NCBI GenBank assembly: GCA_036506155.1
Contig: DASXSF010000148.1
Coordinates: forward strand, 132,158-196,157
Origin: DASXRA01 sp036506155
GTDB taxonomy: Bacteria; Actinomycetota; Actinomycetes; Mycobacteriales; Jatrophihabitantaceae
Reading direction: 5' to 3'
Length of the DNA stretch: 64,000 nucleotides
Shown piece by piece: positions 23,997 through 33,681 of the stretch. Numbering within the stretch: position 1 is the stretch's first letter; each line of letters begins with the position of its first letter. Under the pieces are notes generated by a model. That model was not told where the DNA came from, did no database searches, and saw only the letters and a program-made list of their open reading frames with translations. Both the position numbers and the translations under genes were made by a program.

Positions 23997-26372
23997 CTAG
24001 AGCCAGTCGTGGCGCTGCATCCAGGCGTAGGCGAGCCACCCGAGCGGCACCGGAAGCCAGAACGTCGCCAGCCGAAACAGCAACACCGCGCTCACGGCCG
24101 ATGCGCCGGGCATGCCGGCCGCGACGAGGCCTGCCGAGATGGCCGCCTCGACCGCTCCGAGTCCGCCTGGCGTCGGCGCGGCCGAACCGATGGCGCCGCC
24201 CGCGAGGTAGACCACGGCGACGGTAGCGAGCGGGACACCACCACCGAACGCGGCAACCGAGGCGTACAGCGCGGCAATAAAGCCGCCGTTGAGGCACAGC
24301 GTGCCTCCGACGGCCTGGAGCAGCTTCACCGGACGCGTTGCCGTGTAGGCCAGGCGCGGCAGCACCTCACGCACGGTCGGCATGATGCGCGTGCGCACCC
24401 ATTCCCGCCCACGAGGTAGTGCCATCACCAGCGCAACGACGGCCACCGCCACTCCGAGCACTATGAATGCCCAGCCTGGAATGGGCAGGTCGCTCCGGGT
24501 AGACGTCCCCGAGGCCACGCCGAAAAGCACAAGTAGCACGAGGTAGGAAATGAGGCCGAAGGCCTGGTTGACGGCGACACTCGTCGTCGCTCCTGCCGTA
24601 GAGACGCCTGCCTTGCGCAGGTACTGGACGTTGAGCGCCAGCCCGCCTACCGACGCCGGCGTCACGAACCCCGTGAACGAGCCGGCAAGTTGCGCAAGGA
24701 CTGTGCGGCCGAAGGAGAGCCGCTCGCGGACGAACCCGGTCAGCGCCAGGGCGGAGCCGACGTACCTGAGCGCGGACGCAGCCAGGACGACCGGCGCCCA
24801 TTCCCAGTGGGTCGACGCGAACACTGTCGCCAGGTCGACCGAGCCGAGTTGCGCGATCAAGAGGTACCCGCCGATGATCAGCGCAACGATCATGAGCACG
24901 GTTCGTGGGCGTACCCGCTCCAGGTGGGACGGCTCGGGTGGTGGGGAGGCGAGCCGCCGATCCAGTTCGTCCATGAGCGAGGGCAGCAGTTGTCGGTTGT
25001 GTCGTAGTGCCACCCGGGTGTCCTGGCTGAACCCGACCGGCTGCAGCAGCGGGCGCACCGCGGACAACCCGTCCGCGCCGAGCACCTCGTGGGCGACGCT
25101 CACGGCGCGCCGCGCACCTACGAGCCGTGCCGTCGTCACCAGCAGTTCGGCCCGGTCGAGATTGATCCGCAGGTTGTTGGCGAAGGCCGTGCCGTCGGTG
25201 GGACTCGCGACCCAGACCACACCGCTGTCGTCGACGGACATCCGCTCGGGTGTCAGCTCGCGATGGGTCACCCTGCTCTCGTGCAGTCGGGACACCCCTT
25301 GCCACAGTTCGATCAGCTGCGCGTCCCGCAGCACCGGGGCGGTGGCTGCGATCGGTGTCGCGTCGACGAATTCGTGCGCCAACACGATCGCATCCGGCCC
25401 GCAGGGCACCCCCGCGACCAACGCCGGGGTCGGTATACCGGCCCGCTCGGCCAGCATCGCGAGCAATGCACGGCGCTCCGCGGCACGCTCCATCGACAGG
25501 GTCGGCCCACGCGCGACTTCGCGCCGGACACGCAGCACCCGGTAGATGCGGTACGCCAGACCGGAGGGAACCAGGTCCCGGTCGAGTACCACGATATGCA
25601 GCCGCGAACCGGTCTCGGTCACGCCGGTGAACTGCCGGTAGGGCCCGGTGTGATCGCTCAGGTAGCTCAGGCGCACCAGCCGTACGCCGCGGTCGACGAG
25701 TACGTCCGCGATGCGCTGGGCACCGGGCCGCTTGTCCACCGCGCCAATCGCAAAACGGAACGCGACCGCCACTGCCGTGCCCGCCACGAAGCTCACGGCG
25801 AGCGCGAGCAACGACGCCTGGGCTCCAGCCAGCGCGGACATGGCGTAAACGATCAACGTGCCGGCGTAGTACCACCGCCACCGAACATCTCGGGTCATCC
25901 CGCCGGCCACGCCGAACGCGGCCACCGCCGCGAGGTAGGTGTCGACGTGCGCGGTCGCCACGCCGGTGCTCGTGAGCCGCAGCGAGTCGTACAGCGGGCC
26001 GCCCGCCGCCGTGACCGCCTTTCCGAGCGTCCACACCAGGCCGAGGGCGATCACGCCTGCCGTAACGGCGTCCAGTAGCAGCCGGATGCTGCGCTGCACC
26101 AGCATGTCGATCATGTAGCCGATCGGCAGGGCGATCATCAGGAGGCCCGCCACGAAGCTGAGCACATGCGTCAACGCCCGCGGCAGATGATTGAGTGCTC
26201 GCGCCAAGTCCTCGCTCGAGCCGCTCATCGTCCCTTGCGCAAAGACGCCGAGCACGATCAGCAGCGCGAGCAGCACCAGCAGGAAACACAGCCGAACCAG
26301 GTCCATCGGCCGGCGCACCCGACGGGGCCCCGCGTCGGCAAGCGTCTCCACCTTCAGCGTCGCGCGTGCCAC
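23997..26372 (-). CDS. Kinase-like/flippase-like fusion membrane protein (LPG synthase TM-type)
   Basis: A 791-residue protein in three parts. Residues about 25-215 contain six to seven hydrophobic helices. Residues about 225-450 form a soluble kinase-like domain (VTHRELTPERMSVDDSG resembles a degenerate catalytic loop in which the usual HxD is HRE). Residues about 480-780 form the lysylphosphatidylglycerol synthase/flippase transmembrane domain with VTPASVGGLALNVQYLRKAG and SAAPTPGGLGAVEA. Such fusions occur in actinobacteria beside lipid genes. A lipid-linked substrate is likely but not identified. It is the first gene of a minus-strand set ending with the PI-PLC-like gene. Confidence 0.85.
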   Translation of the reverse strand: MARATLKVETLADAGPRRVRRPMDLVRLCFLLVLLALLIVLGVFAQGTMSGSSEDLARALNHLPRALTHVLSFVAGLLMIALPIGYMIDMLVQRSIRLLLDAVTAGVIALGLVWTLGKAVTAAGGPLYDSLRLTSTGVATAHVDTYLAAVAAFGVAGGMTRDVRWRWYYAGTLIVYAMSALAGAQASLLALAVSFVAGTAVAVAFRFAIGAVDKRPGAQRIADVLVDRGVRLVRLSYLSDHTGPYRQFTGVTETGSRLHIVVLDRDLVPSGLAYRIYRVLRVRREVARGPTLSMERAAERRALLAMLAERAGIPTPALVAGVPCGPDAIVLAHEFVDATPIAATAPVLRDAQLIELWQGVSRLHESRVTHRELTPERMSVDDSGVVWVASPTDGTAFANNLRINLDRAELLVTTARLVGARRAVSVAHEVLGADGLSAVRPLLQPVGFSQDTRVALRHNRQLLPSLMDELDRRLASPPPEPSHLERVRPRTVLMIVALIIGGYLLIAQLGSVDLATVFASTHWEWAPVVLAASALRYVGSALALTGFVRERLSFGRTVLAQLAGSFTGFVTPASVGGLALNVQYLRKAGVSTAGATTSVAVNQAFGLISYLVLLVLFGVASGTSTRSDLPIPGWAFIVLGVAVAVVALVMALPRGREWVRTRIMPTVREVLPRLAYTATRPVKLLQAVGGTLCLNGGFIAALYASVAAFGGGVPLATVAVVYLAGGAIGSAAPTPGGLGAVEAAISAGLVAAGMPGASAVSAVLLFRLATFWLPVPLGWLAYAWMQRHDWL

Positions 26373-26412
26373 CGGCTCACCGCCGTGAGCGCCGCACGCT
26401 CGACGCAGTGAA

Positions 26413-27591
26413 TCATGGCTGCCCGGCGGCGAGCGTCAACGTCGCGGTCCGGGTCTGCCCCGAGCGGAGGTACTCGACACGCAACTTGTCACCGACGCGC
26501 TTCTGCAGCGTGGCGAGCAGCAAACTGTCCGGGGTGGTGGTGGGCTTGCCGTCGGCGCTGATGATGATGTCACCCGCCTGCAGCCCGGCCTGCGCCGCGG
26601 GACCGCCGGGGCTCACCGTCTGCACGAAGAGCCCGTTTTCGGCGTGGGCCTCGTCCGCCGCACTCCGCGGGATGGGCGTGGTCACCAATCCCGTCGCAAG
26701 CGGCACGAAGCGCCCGGTGTTGATCAGCTGATCGGCGACCACGGTGGCCAGATCGACCGGGATCGCGAAGCCGATTCCAACGCTGCCGCCGCCTGCCTCC
26801 CCGGACGCGGCCGGGACCGTGGCGATCGCGGTGTTGATGCCGACCAGCCGGCCCGAGCAGTCGACCAAGGCGCCGCCGGAGTTGCCGGGGTTGATCGAGG
26901 CATCTGTCTGGATCGCCCCCGGGAGGCGTGCGGTCTCGCCCCCGGACACGGGAACGCTCACATCACGACCGAGCGCGCTGACGATCCCGCTGGTGACCGT
27001 GCCGCTCAAACCCAGCGGCGCGCCGAGGGCGACGACCGGCTGCCCGACGAGCAGCGGTTCGGACCGCCCGATCGTGATCACCGGAAGATCACCGGTGTCT
27101 TGCACCTTGACGACGGCGAGGTCCCAGGCGACGGACCTGCCGACCAGTGTCGCGCGTTCGGTGTGCCCGCTGCTGAACAGCACGCCGACCGTGCCGCCGA
27201 CCGCCCCGGCCGAGATCACGTGGTCGTTGGTCAGGATGTAGCCGCCGGTGCGGATGATCTCGCCGCTGCCGCTGCCCTGCGCGGCGCCATTGCTCACCGA
27301 CAGCGTCACCACTGAGGGCAGGACCTTGTCCGAGACCGCGACGGCGGGACAGCGGGTATCGGCGCCGCTCGCGTCGGATCCGCTCGAGTTGGTCGTCGCG
27401 TGCATGATCACCCCGCCGACCACGCCGCCGACCACGCCGATGACGGCTGCGCCCGCGGCCAGAATCCATGGACTCACGCGACGGCTTTCCGGCCCTCTGG
27501 GAGGCATGGTCGCATCGTTGCCGCCCGGTTCGGCATCAGCCGGTGCCCGCTGACCTGGCGTCGGCTCGGTGTGCGGGCTCGTCATGGTCAT
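26413..27591 (-). CDS. HtrA/DegP-like serine protease with PDZ domain
   Basis: A 392-residue membrane-anchored protease. A cytoplasmic Pro-rich N-terminus is followed by one transmembrane helix (about residues 43-65). A trypsin-like domain (about 85-275) carries the triad His in LTNDHV, Asp in AWDLAVVKV and Ser in NPGNSGGALVD. A C-terminal PDZ domain (about 300-385) includes PAAQAGLQAGDIIISADG. It should act outside the membrane in protein quality control. All catalytic residues are present. It lies 40 bases before the flippase fusion and is divergent from the MFS pseudogene. Confidence 0.95.
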   Translation of the reverse strand: MTMTSPHTEPTPGQRAPADAEPGGNDATMPPRGPESRRVSPWILAAGAAVIGVVGGVVGGVIMHATTNSSGSDASGADTRCPAVAVSDKVLPSVVTLSVSNGAAQGSGSGEIIRTGGYILTNDHVISAGAVGGTVGVLFSSGHTERATLVGRSVAWDLAVVKVQDTGDLPVITIGRSEPLLVGQPVVALGAPLGLSGTVTSGIVSALGRDVSVPVSGGETARLPGAIQTDASINPGNSGGALVDCSGRLVGINTAIATVPAASGEAGGGSVGIGFAIPVDLATVVADQLINTGRFVPLATGLVTTPIPRSAADEAHAENGLFVQTVSPGGPAAQAGLQAGDIIISADGKPTTTPDSLLLATLQKRVGDKLRVEYLRSGQTRTATLTLAAGQP

Positions 27592-27836
27592 GTACTCCCC
27601 TCGGCGGCCCTGCTACTTCGGACTCTCGCACTCGCCCGAGGGGCTCGGGTCACCCGTTGCGGACGATGCTGCCGTGCTGTCCGTTCGGCGCGCGTTGGCC
27701 CGCGTGCCGGCGGCTGCGCCATCTCACAGCCGCCGGAAAGACAGCGGACACTTGGGTCGTTGCGCCTTCACCATCACCGAATGAAGCTGTTCCGGGCGCT
27801 CTCAACGGCGCTTCGACAGCGTCCAAAGGGACTCAC

Positions 27837-29925
27837 ATGACTGATCGCAGCTCACGGGGAGCGGCAGTCTCGCCAAATTCCGGCTCGGTGACTGGCGAGA
27901 GCCCCGCGCTGAGCTCCCAGCGCGTGCTGCTCGTGATGGGCGGGCTTTTGCTGGGCATGCTGCTGGCTGCCCTGGATCAGACGATCGTCGCGACCGCCCT
28001 GCCGACGATCGCGGGCGACCTGCACGGGCTGTCGCACCTGTCCTGAGTGGTCACCGCCTACCTGCTCGCATCCACGGTGTCCACGCCGCCCTGAGGCAAG
28101 CTCGGCGACCTGTACGGCCGGAAGGCGTTCTTCCAGGCGGCGATCGTCATTTTCCTGGCCGGTTCGGCGCTGGCGGGGCTGTCCACCTCGCTGACCGAAC
28201 TGATCGCCTTCCGGGCGGTGCAAGGCATCGGCGGCGGCGGCCTGATGGTCGCCGCGCAGACCATCGTCGGTGATCTCGTGCCACCGCGGGAGCGGGGGCG
28301 ATATCAAGGCCTGTTCGGCGCGGTCTTCGGTGTGACGAGTGTGATCGGGCCTCTGCTCGGCGGGTTTTTCGTGGACACGTTGTCGTGGCGCTGGGTGTTC
28401 TACATCAACCTGCCGATCGGCGCCGTCGCGCTGGCCGTCGTCGCCGTGGTGCTGCCCGGTGGGCTGCGGCGGGAGGAGCACCGCATCGACTACGTCGGCG
28501 CGATCCTGATCGGCGCCGCGGCGTCCAGCCTGGTGCTGCTGACGTCCCTCGGCGGCACGACGTATCCGTGGCTGTCCGGACCTATCCTCACCCTCGCCGT
28601 GCTGGGCATCATCTTCACCGTCGGCTTCGTGCTGGCCGAGCGCCGCGCAGCCGAGCCTGTCGTGCCGCTGCACCTGTTCCGCCAGCGGGTGTTCTCGGCG
28701 GCCAGCGCCATTGGATTCGTGGTCGGCTCGCCATGTTCGGCGCGCTCACATACCTGCCGCAGTACATGCAGATCGTCAAGGGCGCGAGCCCGACATCGTC
28801 CGGACTGCGACTGCTGCCCATGATGCTCGGACTACTGCTCACCTCGATCGGGACCGGCCAGCTGATCAGCCGCTCGGACGGTACAAGGTGTTCCCCATCG
28901 TGAGCACCGCCGCGATGACGCTCGGCCTGTTCCTGCTCTCCCGGCTGGCGCCGGGCACGAGCACCTTGCTCACCTCGGTGTACATGTTCGTCCTGGGCGC
29001 CGGCATCGGCGCCTCGATGCAGGTGCTGGTCATTGCGGTGCAGAACGCGGTGGACTACCCCGACCTGGGAGCCGCGACCTCGGGGGCAACGTTCTTCCGT
29101 TCCATCGGCGGCTCGTTCGGCACCGCGATCTTCGGCGCGATCTTCGCCAACGTGCTTCCGGGCAACATCGCCCACGAGCTACACGGGCTGCACCTGCCAC
29201 CCGGGATCGATGTGACCAGTGGGGCGAGCCCGGCCGCACTGGCGCATCTCCCGCCCGACGTCCACGCGGCCTTCGTCGCCGGCTACGCCACATCCATCCA
29301 CACGGTATTTCTCTGGGCGGTGCCCGTCGGGGCGCCGGCGTTCGCGCTGAGCTGGACGCTCAAAGAACTGCCGCTTCGCAGCACTGCGCTTGCCGTCGAC
29401 CAGGCTGACCGGCTCGCACCCACCGCGCGCCCCACGATCCGGACCTCCGAGGACGAGATGCGCCGGGCGGTCTCCGCGTTGTTGTCCCGGCAGCGTCGCC
29501 GCGAGGTCTACTCGGGGCTGCTCGCCACGGCCGGAATCGACGTACCGCCGCGCGCCGGCTGGCTGCTGCTGCGGCTAGGTGAGCATCGCGGCGACTCCCG
29601 GGCCGCCGTGGCGCAATGCCTGTTCCTCGGTGTGCCGGACCTCGACGCCCGGCTCGCTGAACTGGTGGAGCCCGGCTACATCGCCCCCTTGCCGGCGGAT
29701 GCCAGCCATCCCGTCGAACTGACCCCGGCCGGGGAGACCGCTTACACCCGAGTCTTCGCTGCACGGCAGGACCGGGTCGCGCCGCTTCTCGAGGACTGGC
29801 AGCCGGAGCAGCATCCTCGCCTGCTCCAGCTGCTGCACTCCATGACCCACGAACTCGCGGCAAGCCATGAGCGTCCGGGTCCCGATCTCGACGCCGAGCC
29901 CGCCGGCGCTACCAGCTCTCGTTGA
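27837..29925 (+). pseudogene. DHA2 MFS exporter with C-terminal winged-helix-like domain, four lesions
   Basis: Read through, it encodes a fourteen-helix exporter (LDQTIVATALPTIAGDL, then a GKLGDLYGRKAFF segment) plus a C-terminal soluble domain of about 170 residues that resembles MarR-type winged helices. The lesions are TGA at 28044-28046 and TGA at 28092-28094, both where the family has Trp (LSWVVTAY and PxWGKLGDLYG), and two single-base losses near 28724-28731 and 28871-28882. Frame arithmetic confirms a net shift of minus one at each. The rest is well conserved, so inactivation seems recent. Confidence 0.88.
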
Positions 29926-30017
29926 CACTGCCAGCGCTCACCTCGGGGGTATGAGCTCTGCTCGCGCGGCATGCGTGACGCTCGACGTGCCCCGACCACC
30001 AGAACGAGGGAGCGGCG

Positions 30018-30506
30018 ATGTCCGACCTGATCATCATCGGCTACGACGATCCACAGACAGCGCGTAAGGCGTACGAGCAGGTGCTCGCCTTGCAGGAGAC
30101 TTTCATCGTCGAGCTACGCGGCTTGGCGATCGTGACCGTGGATGCGGACGGCAAGACCCACGTTGACACCCCGCAGCGCACCGTGGCCACCTCCGCCATG
30201 GGCGGCGCGGTGTTCGGATTGCTGTTCGGCGTACTCTTCCTCGTTCCAGGCCTCGGCATCCTGGGCGGCGCACTCGGGGCGCTCTTCGGACTGCTGGGCA
30301 GGTCCGGCATCAACGAGGCCTTCCGCGCACAGGTCCATGAGATGCTCCAGCCGGGCCACGCGGCCGTTGTCGTCATGGCGTCGCAGATCACCGAGGACAG
30401 GTTCGCGGCGGCGCTGACCCCCTTCGGTGGCACCGTCTTGAAGACCTCGCTGTCCGAGTCCGCGGAGCGCGAACTCGCCGATGCGATGGCGGGTGCGGCT
30501 GGGTGA
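30018..30506 (+). CDS. DUF1269 family membrane protein
   Basis: A 162-residue protein with an N-terminal ferredoxin-like half (SDLIIIGYDDPQTARKAYEQ), a Gly-rich double membrane segment at about residues 60-95 (GLLFGVLFLVPGLGILGGAL) and a second soluble half. This is the standard layout of DUF1269 proteins, which are common in actinobacteria and of unknown function. GAGGGAGCGGCG precedes the ATG. No partner gene is evident. Confidence 0.9.
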   Translation: MSDLIIIGYDDPQTARKAYEQVLALQETFIVELRGLAIVTVDADGKTHVDTPQRTVATSAMGGAVFGLLFGVLFLVPGLGILGGALGALFGLLGRSGINEAFRAQVHEMLQPGHAAVVVMASQITEDRFAAALTPFGGTVLKTSLSESAERELADAMAGAAG

Positions 30507-30699
30507 GTTGAGGTGCCGCACACCCCTGGCTGACCAGTCTCGGCCGACGCGCCTGCCGCCCGGATCCTCGCCGCGTCGCAGGGGCGGCAGAAATGCCGAG
30601 TAGGCGTGGGGCGCGGTCTGCGGCACGCCAACCGCGAGTCGTTGCGGCGGGCGTGAGCGCCCGCGGACCGAGCCGGCGCCCGCCTGACTCGTGCGGTGG

Positions 30700-31617
30700 C
30701 TAGTGAGCGGGCGGCGTATGTACCGGGCCGTGCGCGTCGGCGCAATGGCTGTCGTCCCGGCTCGACACATGGTCGACCTGCAGCGTGACGTGCTCGATCC
30801 CGTAGTCAGCGGCCAACTGCGCGCGCAAGGCGTCGCCGATCTCGTGGCAGTCGCCGATGCGATCCACCAGCACATGGGCCGACAGCGCCGCTTCGCCGGC
30901 AGTGAGTTCCCAGACGTGCAGGTCGTGCACTTGGGCCACGCCACGACGCGCGGCAAGCTCCGAACCGATCAACATCGGGTCCATGCCGGCGGGAGCCGCC
31001 TCGAGAAACACCCGGCCGGCGTCCCGAATCAGCCTGACCCCAGTCAGGATCATCAGCAGGGCGATGAGTAGAGAAGCGATTGCGTCGGCGCGCGTCCAGC
31101 CCGTCGCCATGATCACGACGCCCGCGGCGAAGGTGGCGACGAACGCCCACAAGTCAGTGACCAGGTGTGCCACGGCGCCGCGGATATTCAACCTGCGACG
31201 GTCGGCACGCGCCGCGAGCCTGGTTGCCACGACGTTCACGATCACGCCGATGCCCGCCACCGCGACGATCACGCCGCCGGCGGTCTCCGGTGGATCGATC
31301 AAGCGGCGCACCGCCTCGGCCGTGAACCACGCCGCCAACAGGAGCAACGTGATGCCGTTTGCCTGTCCCGACAACGCGTCCATCCTCGCGAAGCCATACG
31401 TGTACGCGCCCCGTGCGGGACGTTCGGCGATCCGTGACGCGATCACCGCCACAAGCAGCGCGGCCGCGTCCGTGAGAAGGTGCCCGGCGTCGCTGAGTAG
31501 GGCGAGCGAATGTGCCAGCAGGCCGGCCACCACCTCGCCCACCATGAATGCGGAAAGCACCGCGAGCGCTGCGAGCAGCCAGCGGCGATCCGCCCGCCCC
31601 GCCGTCGTCATTCCCAT
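30700..31617 (-). CDS. Cation diffusion facilitator (zinc/cobalt efflux)
   Basis: A 305-residue CDF transporter with six transmembrane helices. The metal site residues HSLALLSDAGHLLTD in helix 2 and HLVTDLWAF in helix 5 carry the HxxxD pairs of Zn-type members, and a cytoplasmic domain ends in a His-rich tail (DDSHCADAHGPVHTPPAH). It exports divalent cations in exchange for protons. ATG at 31617 (or the ATG two codons later) is chosen. It starts 22 bases after the ArsR stop, an efflux operon like czrA-zitB. Confidence 0.93.
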   Translation of the reverse strand: MGMTTAGRADRRWLLAALAVLSAFMVGEVVAGLLAHSLALLSDAGHLLTDAAALLVAVIASRIAERPARGAYTYGFARMDALSGQANGITLLLLAAWFTAEAVRRLIDPPETAGGVIVAVAGIGVIVNVVATRLAARADRRRLNIRGAVAHLVTDLWAFVATFAAGVVIMATGWTRADAIASLLIALLMILTGVRLIRDAGRVFLEAAPAGMDPMLIGSELAARRGVAQVHDLHVWELTAGEAALSAHVLVDRIGDCHEIGDALRAQLAADYGIEHVTLQVDHVSSRDDSHCADAHGPVHTPPAH

Positions 31618-31639
31618 CAGCGCCGCCCCCGCCTGAGTT

Positions 31640-32017
31640 TCATCGCGCGTCCGTCCGTTCCGGATGAACCAGGCCGCTGTGCCCAGCGTGCGCGAGCGCG
31701 GTGTCGAGGAGGACCCGAACGTGACTGTCTGCCAGGCGGTAGTACGCCATGCGGCCGGCCCGGCGGACCTGGACGATGCGGTGCGCACGCAGCAAGCGCA
31801 GAGCGTGGGACGTGGCCGACTCGCTCAGGTGTGCCAGCGCGGCAAGCTGGCCGACGCTTGCCTCCCCCACGCGCAGCACGGTCAGCAGCCGCAGCCGTCC
31901 GGGATCGGCAAGCAGCGAGAAGACATCGGCAACGTCAGCGATGTCCCGGTCTGCCGGCAACAGCACCGCGCGATCCGAGTAAACGACGTCGCGCGACACA
32001 CCTGAAGAGCTGTTCAC
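31640..32017 (-). CDS. ArsR/SmtB-type metalloregulator with alpha-5 metal site
   Basis: A 125-residue winged-helix repressor. The recognition helix is in LAHLSESATSHALRLLRAH. The C-terminal helix contains D-x-H, ten residues, then H-x-x-H (DSHVRVLLDTALAHAGH), exactly the spacing of the alpha-5 zinc/cobalt site of CzrA-class sensors. The alpha-3 cysteine box of ArsR/CadC is absent. It should repress its own operon with the CDF gene and release DNA on binding Zn(II), Co(II) or Ni(II). GTG at 32017 starts the protein; TGAAC repeats around the start could be its operator. Confidence 0.9.
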   Translation of the reverse strand: MNSSSGVSRDVVYSDRAVLLPADRDIADVADVFSLLADPGRLRLLTVLRVGEASVGQLAALAHLSESATSHALRLLRAHRIVQVRRAGRMAYYRLADSHVRVLLDTALAHAGHSGLVHPERTDAR

Positions 32018-32085
32018 ATGTTCAATCTTGCAGGAGAATGGGACGATCCGCCAGCGCGATCCCGATCGTCAGGGAAGCGGGTCAG

Positions 32086-33519
32086 TCACCAGCTGGTGTA
32101 CATCGGCCGGCCTTCGGCGTACCCGGAGGCGCTCTGGACGCCTATCAGCGCGCGCTCCGCGAGTTCCACCAGGTCGGTGGCGCCCGCATACGTGCACGCC
32201 GACCGCACACCAGCCGTAATCGCGTCGATCAGGTCCTCAACGCCGGGGCGCAGCGGGTCGAGGTACATCCGGCCACTCGAGATGCCCTCGTCGAACAGCG
32301 CCTTGCGCGCCCGCTCGAATGCCCCCACCCCGCTGGTCCGGCTCGCGACCGCACGCGCGGACGCCATGCCGAAGCTCTCCTTGTACATACGCCCGTCCGG
32401 GGTCTCGTGCAGATCACCCGGCGATTCGTAGGTCCCGGCGAACCAGGATCCGATCATCGCCGCGGACGCCCCGGCCGCCAGTGCGAGGGCGACGTCACGC
32501 GGATGCCGCACTCCCCCGTCCGCCCACACGTGCTTGCCGAGTTCGCGCGCAGCCGCCGCACACTCGAGAACGGCGGAGAACTGCGGGCGACCCACGCCGG
32601 TCATCATCCGCGTCGTGCACATCGCACCCGGGCCGACGCCGACCTTGACGATGTCCGCGCCCGCCGCCACCAGGTCGCGCACGCCGTCTGCGGACACGAC
32701 GTTGCCTGCAACCACCGGGACGGGCGGCGAGAGCGACCGTACCGCGGCGAGTGCATCGAACATACGCTGCTGGTGCCCGTGGGCGGTGTCGATCACGAGC
32801 ACGTCGATCCCCGTGGCGAGGAGCTCAGCCGCCTTGGCTCGCACGTCGCCGTTCACCCCGGTCGCGGCGGCTACCCGCAGCCGCCCGGACCCGTCTACTG
32901 CCGGCCGGTACAGAGTTGCGCGCAACGCCGCCGTCTTGGTGAGGGCGCCGCGCAGCCGGCCGGTTCCGTCTACCACAGGGGCCAGCCGCCGGTTGCCCGC
33001 GTCGAGCAACTCGAACGCCTTTTGTGGAGACACCGTATCGGGCAGCGTCAGTACCGGTGCGGACATGACATGGCGCAGCTGCGCGAACCGATCGGCGCCC
33101 AGACAGTCGGCCTCGGTGACGACGCCGACCGGCCGATCGTCCTCGACGACGATCACGGCGCCGTGTGCGCGCTTGGGCAGTAACGCCATCGCGTCGCCGA
33201 CGGGGCTGTGCGGCGCCAATGTCAGCGGTGTGTCGAACACGGTGTCCCGTGACTTGACCCAGGACACCACGTCACGCACCACCGGCGCGGGGATGTCCTG
33301 AGGCAGCACGACCAGACCGCCGCGGCGGGCCACCGTCTCCGCCATCCGCCGTCCAGCCACCGCGGTCATGTTCGCGACGACTATGGGAATCGTCGCGCCG
33401 CTACCGTCCACAGTGGACAGATCGACATCGAGCCGCGAGCCGATCTCGGACCGGGCCGGCACCATGAAGACGTCGTCGTAAGTCAGCTCGAACGGCGGGA
33501 CAGGGTCAACGAAGCGCAC
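32086..33519 (-). CDS. guaB1: GuaB1-type GMP reductase (IMP dehydrogenase-related)
   Basis: A 477-residue member of the IMPDH/GMPR family in the actinobacterial GuaB1 branch. Features are LTYDDVFMVP near the N-terminus, two CBS repeats at about residues 90-205, and the catalytic Cys loop GVGPGAMCTTRMMTG at about 300. The DGGVRHP phosphate-binding region follows. GuaB1 proteins reduce GMP to IMP in purine salvage. GTG at 33519 aligns with family N-termini; an ATG at 33564 would add 15 unconserved residues. TACACT lies about 10 bases before the GTG, suggesting a leaderless mRNA. Confidence 0.92.
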   Translation of the reverse strand: MRFVDPVPPFELTYDDVFMVPARSEIGSRLDVDLSTVDGSGATIPIVVANMTAVAGRRMAETVARRGGLVVLPQDIPAPVVRDVVSWVKSRDTVFDTPLTLAPHSPVGDAMALLPKRAHGAVIVVEDDRPVGVVTEADCLGADRFAQLRHVMSAPVLTLPDTVSPQKAFELLDAGNRRLAPVVDGTGRLRGALTKTAALRATLYRPAVDGSGRLRVAAATGVNGDVRAKAAELLATGIDVLVIDTAHGHQQRMFDALAAVRSLSPPVPVVAGNVVSADGVRDLVAAGADIVKVGVGPGAMCTTRMMTGVGRPQFSAVLECAAAARELGKHVWADGGVRHPRDVALALAAGASAAMIGSWFAGTYESPGDLHETPDGRMYKESFGMASARAVASRTSGVGAFERARKALFDEGISSGRMYLDPLRPGVEDLIDAITAGVRSACTYAGATDLVELAERALIGVQSASGYAEGRPMYTSW

Positions 33520-33528
33520 AGGTTTATA

Positions 33529-33534
33529 AGTGTA
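33529..33534 (-). promoter_or_regulatory. Putative -10 element (TACACT) for leaderless guaB1
   Basis: On the minus strand TACACT is followed by TATAAACCT and then the GTG start, placing a transcription start at or beside the first codon. No Shine-Dalgarno sequence is present in the short interval. Leaderless genes with this layout are common in actinobacteria. Confidence 0.5.
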
Positions 33535-33681
33535 GAGCGATGCGGTGGGTGACCGGCGAGGCATGGCGCTCGATGCCCGGATCCTGGCCGGCTACCCGCC
33601 CTGCAAACCGGACTAACTCGCCAACTGCTCCGGCGCGGTAAAACGTCGGCCTTGGAAGTCCTGCCCGGCTACGCTCGACGT

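Noticed and set aside
28044..28094. Selenocysteine or TGA-as-Trp recoding to rescue the MFS gene
   Set aside because: TGA ends most other genes here, no SECIS-like context was seen, and two independent frameshifts further downstream show plain decay.
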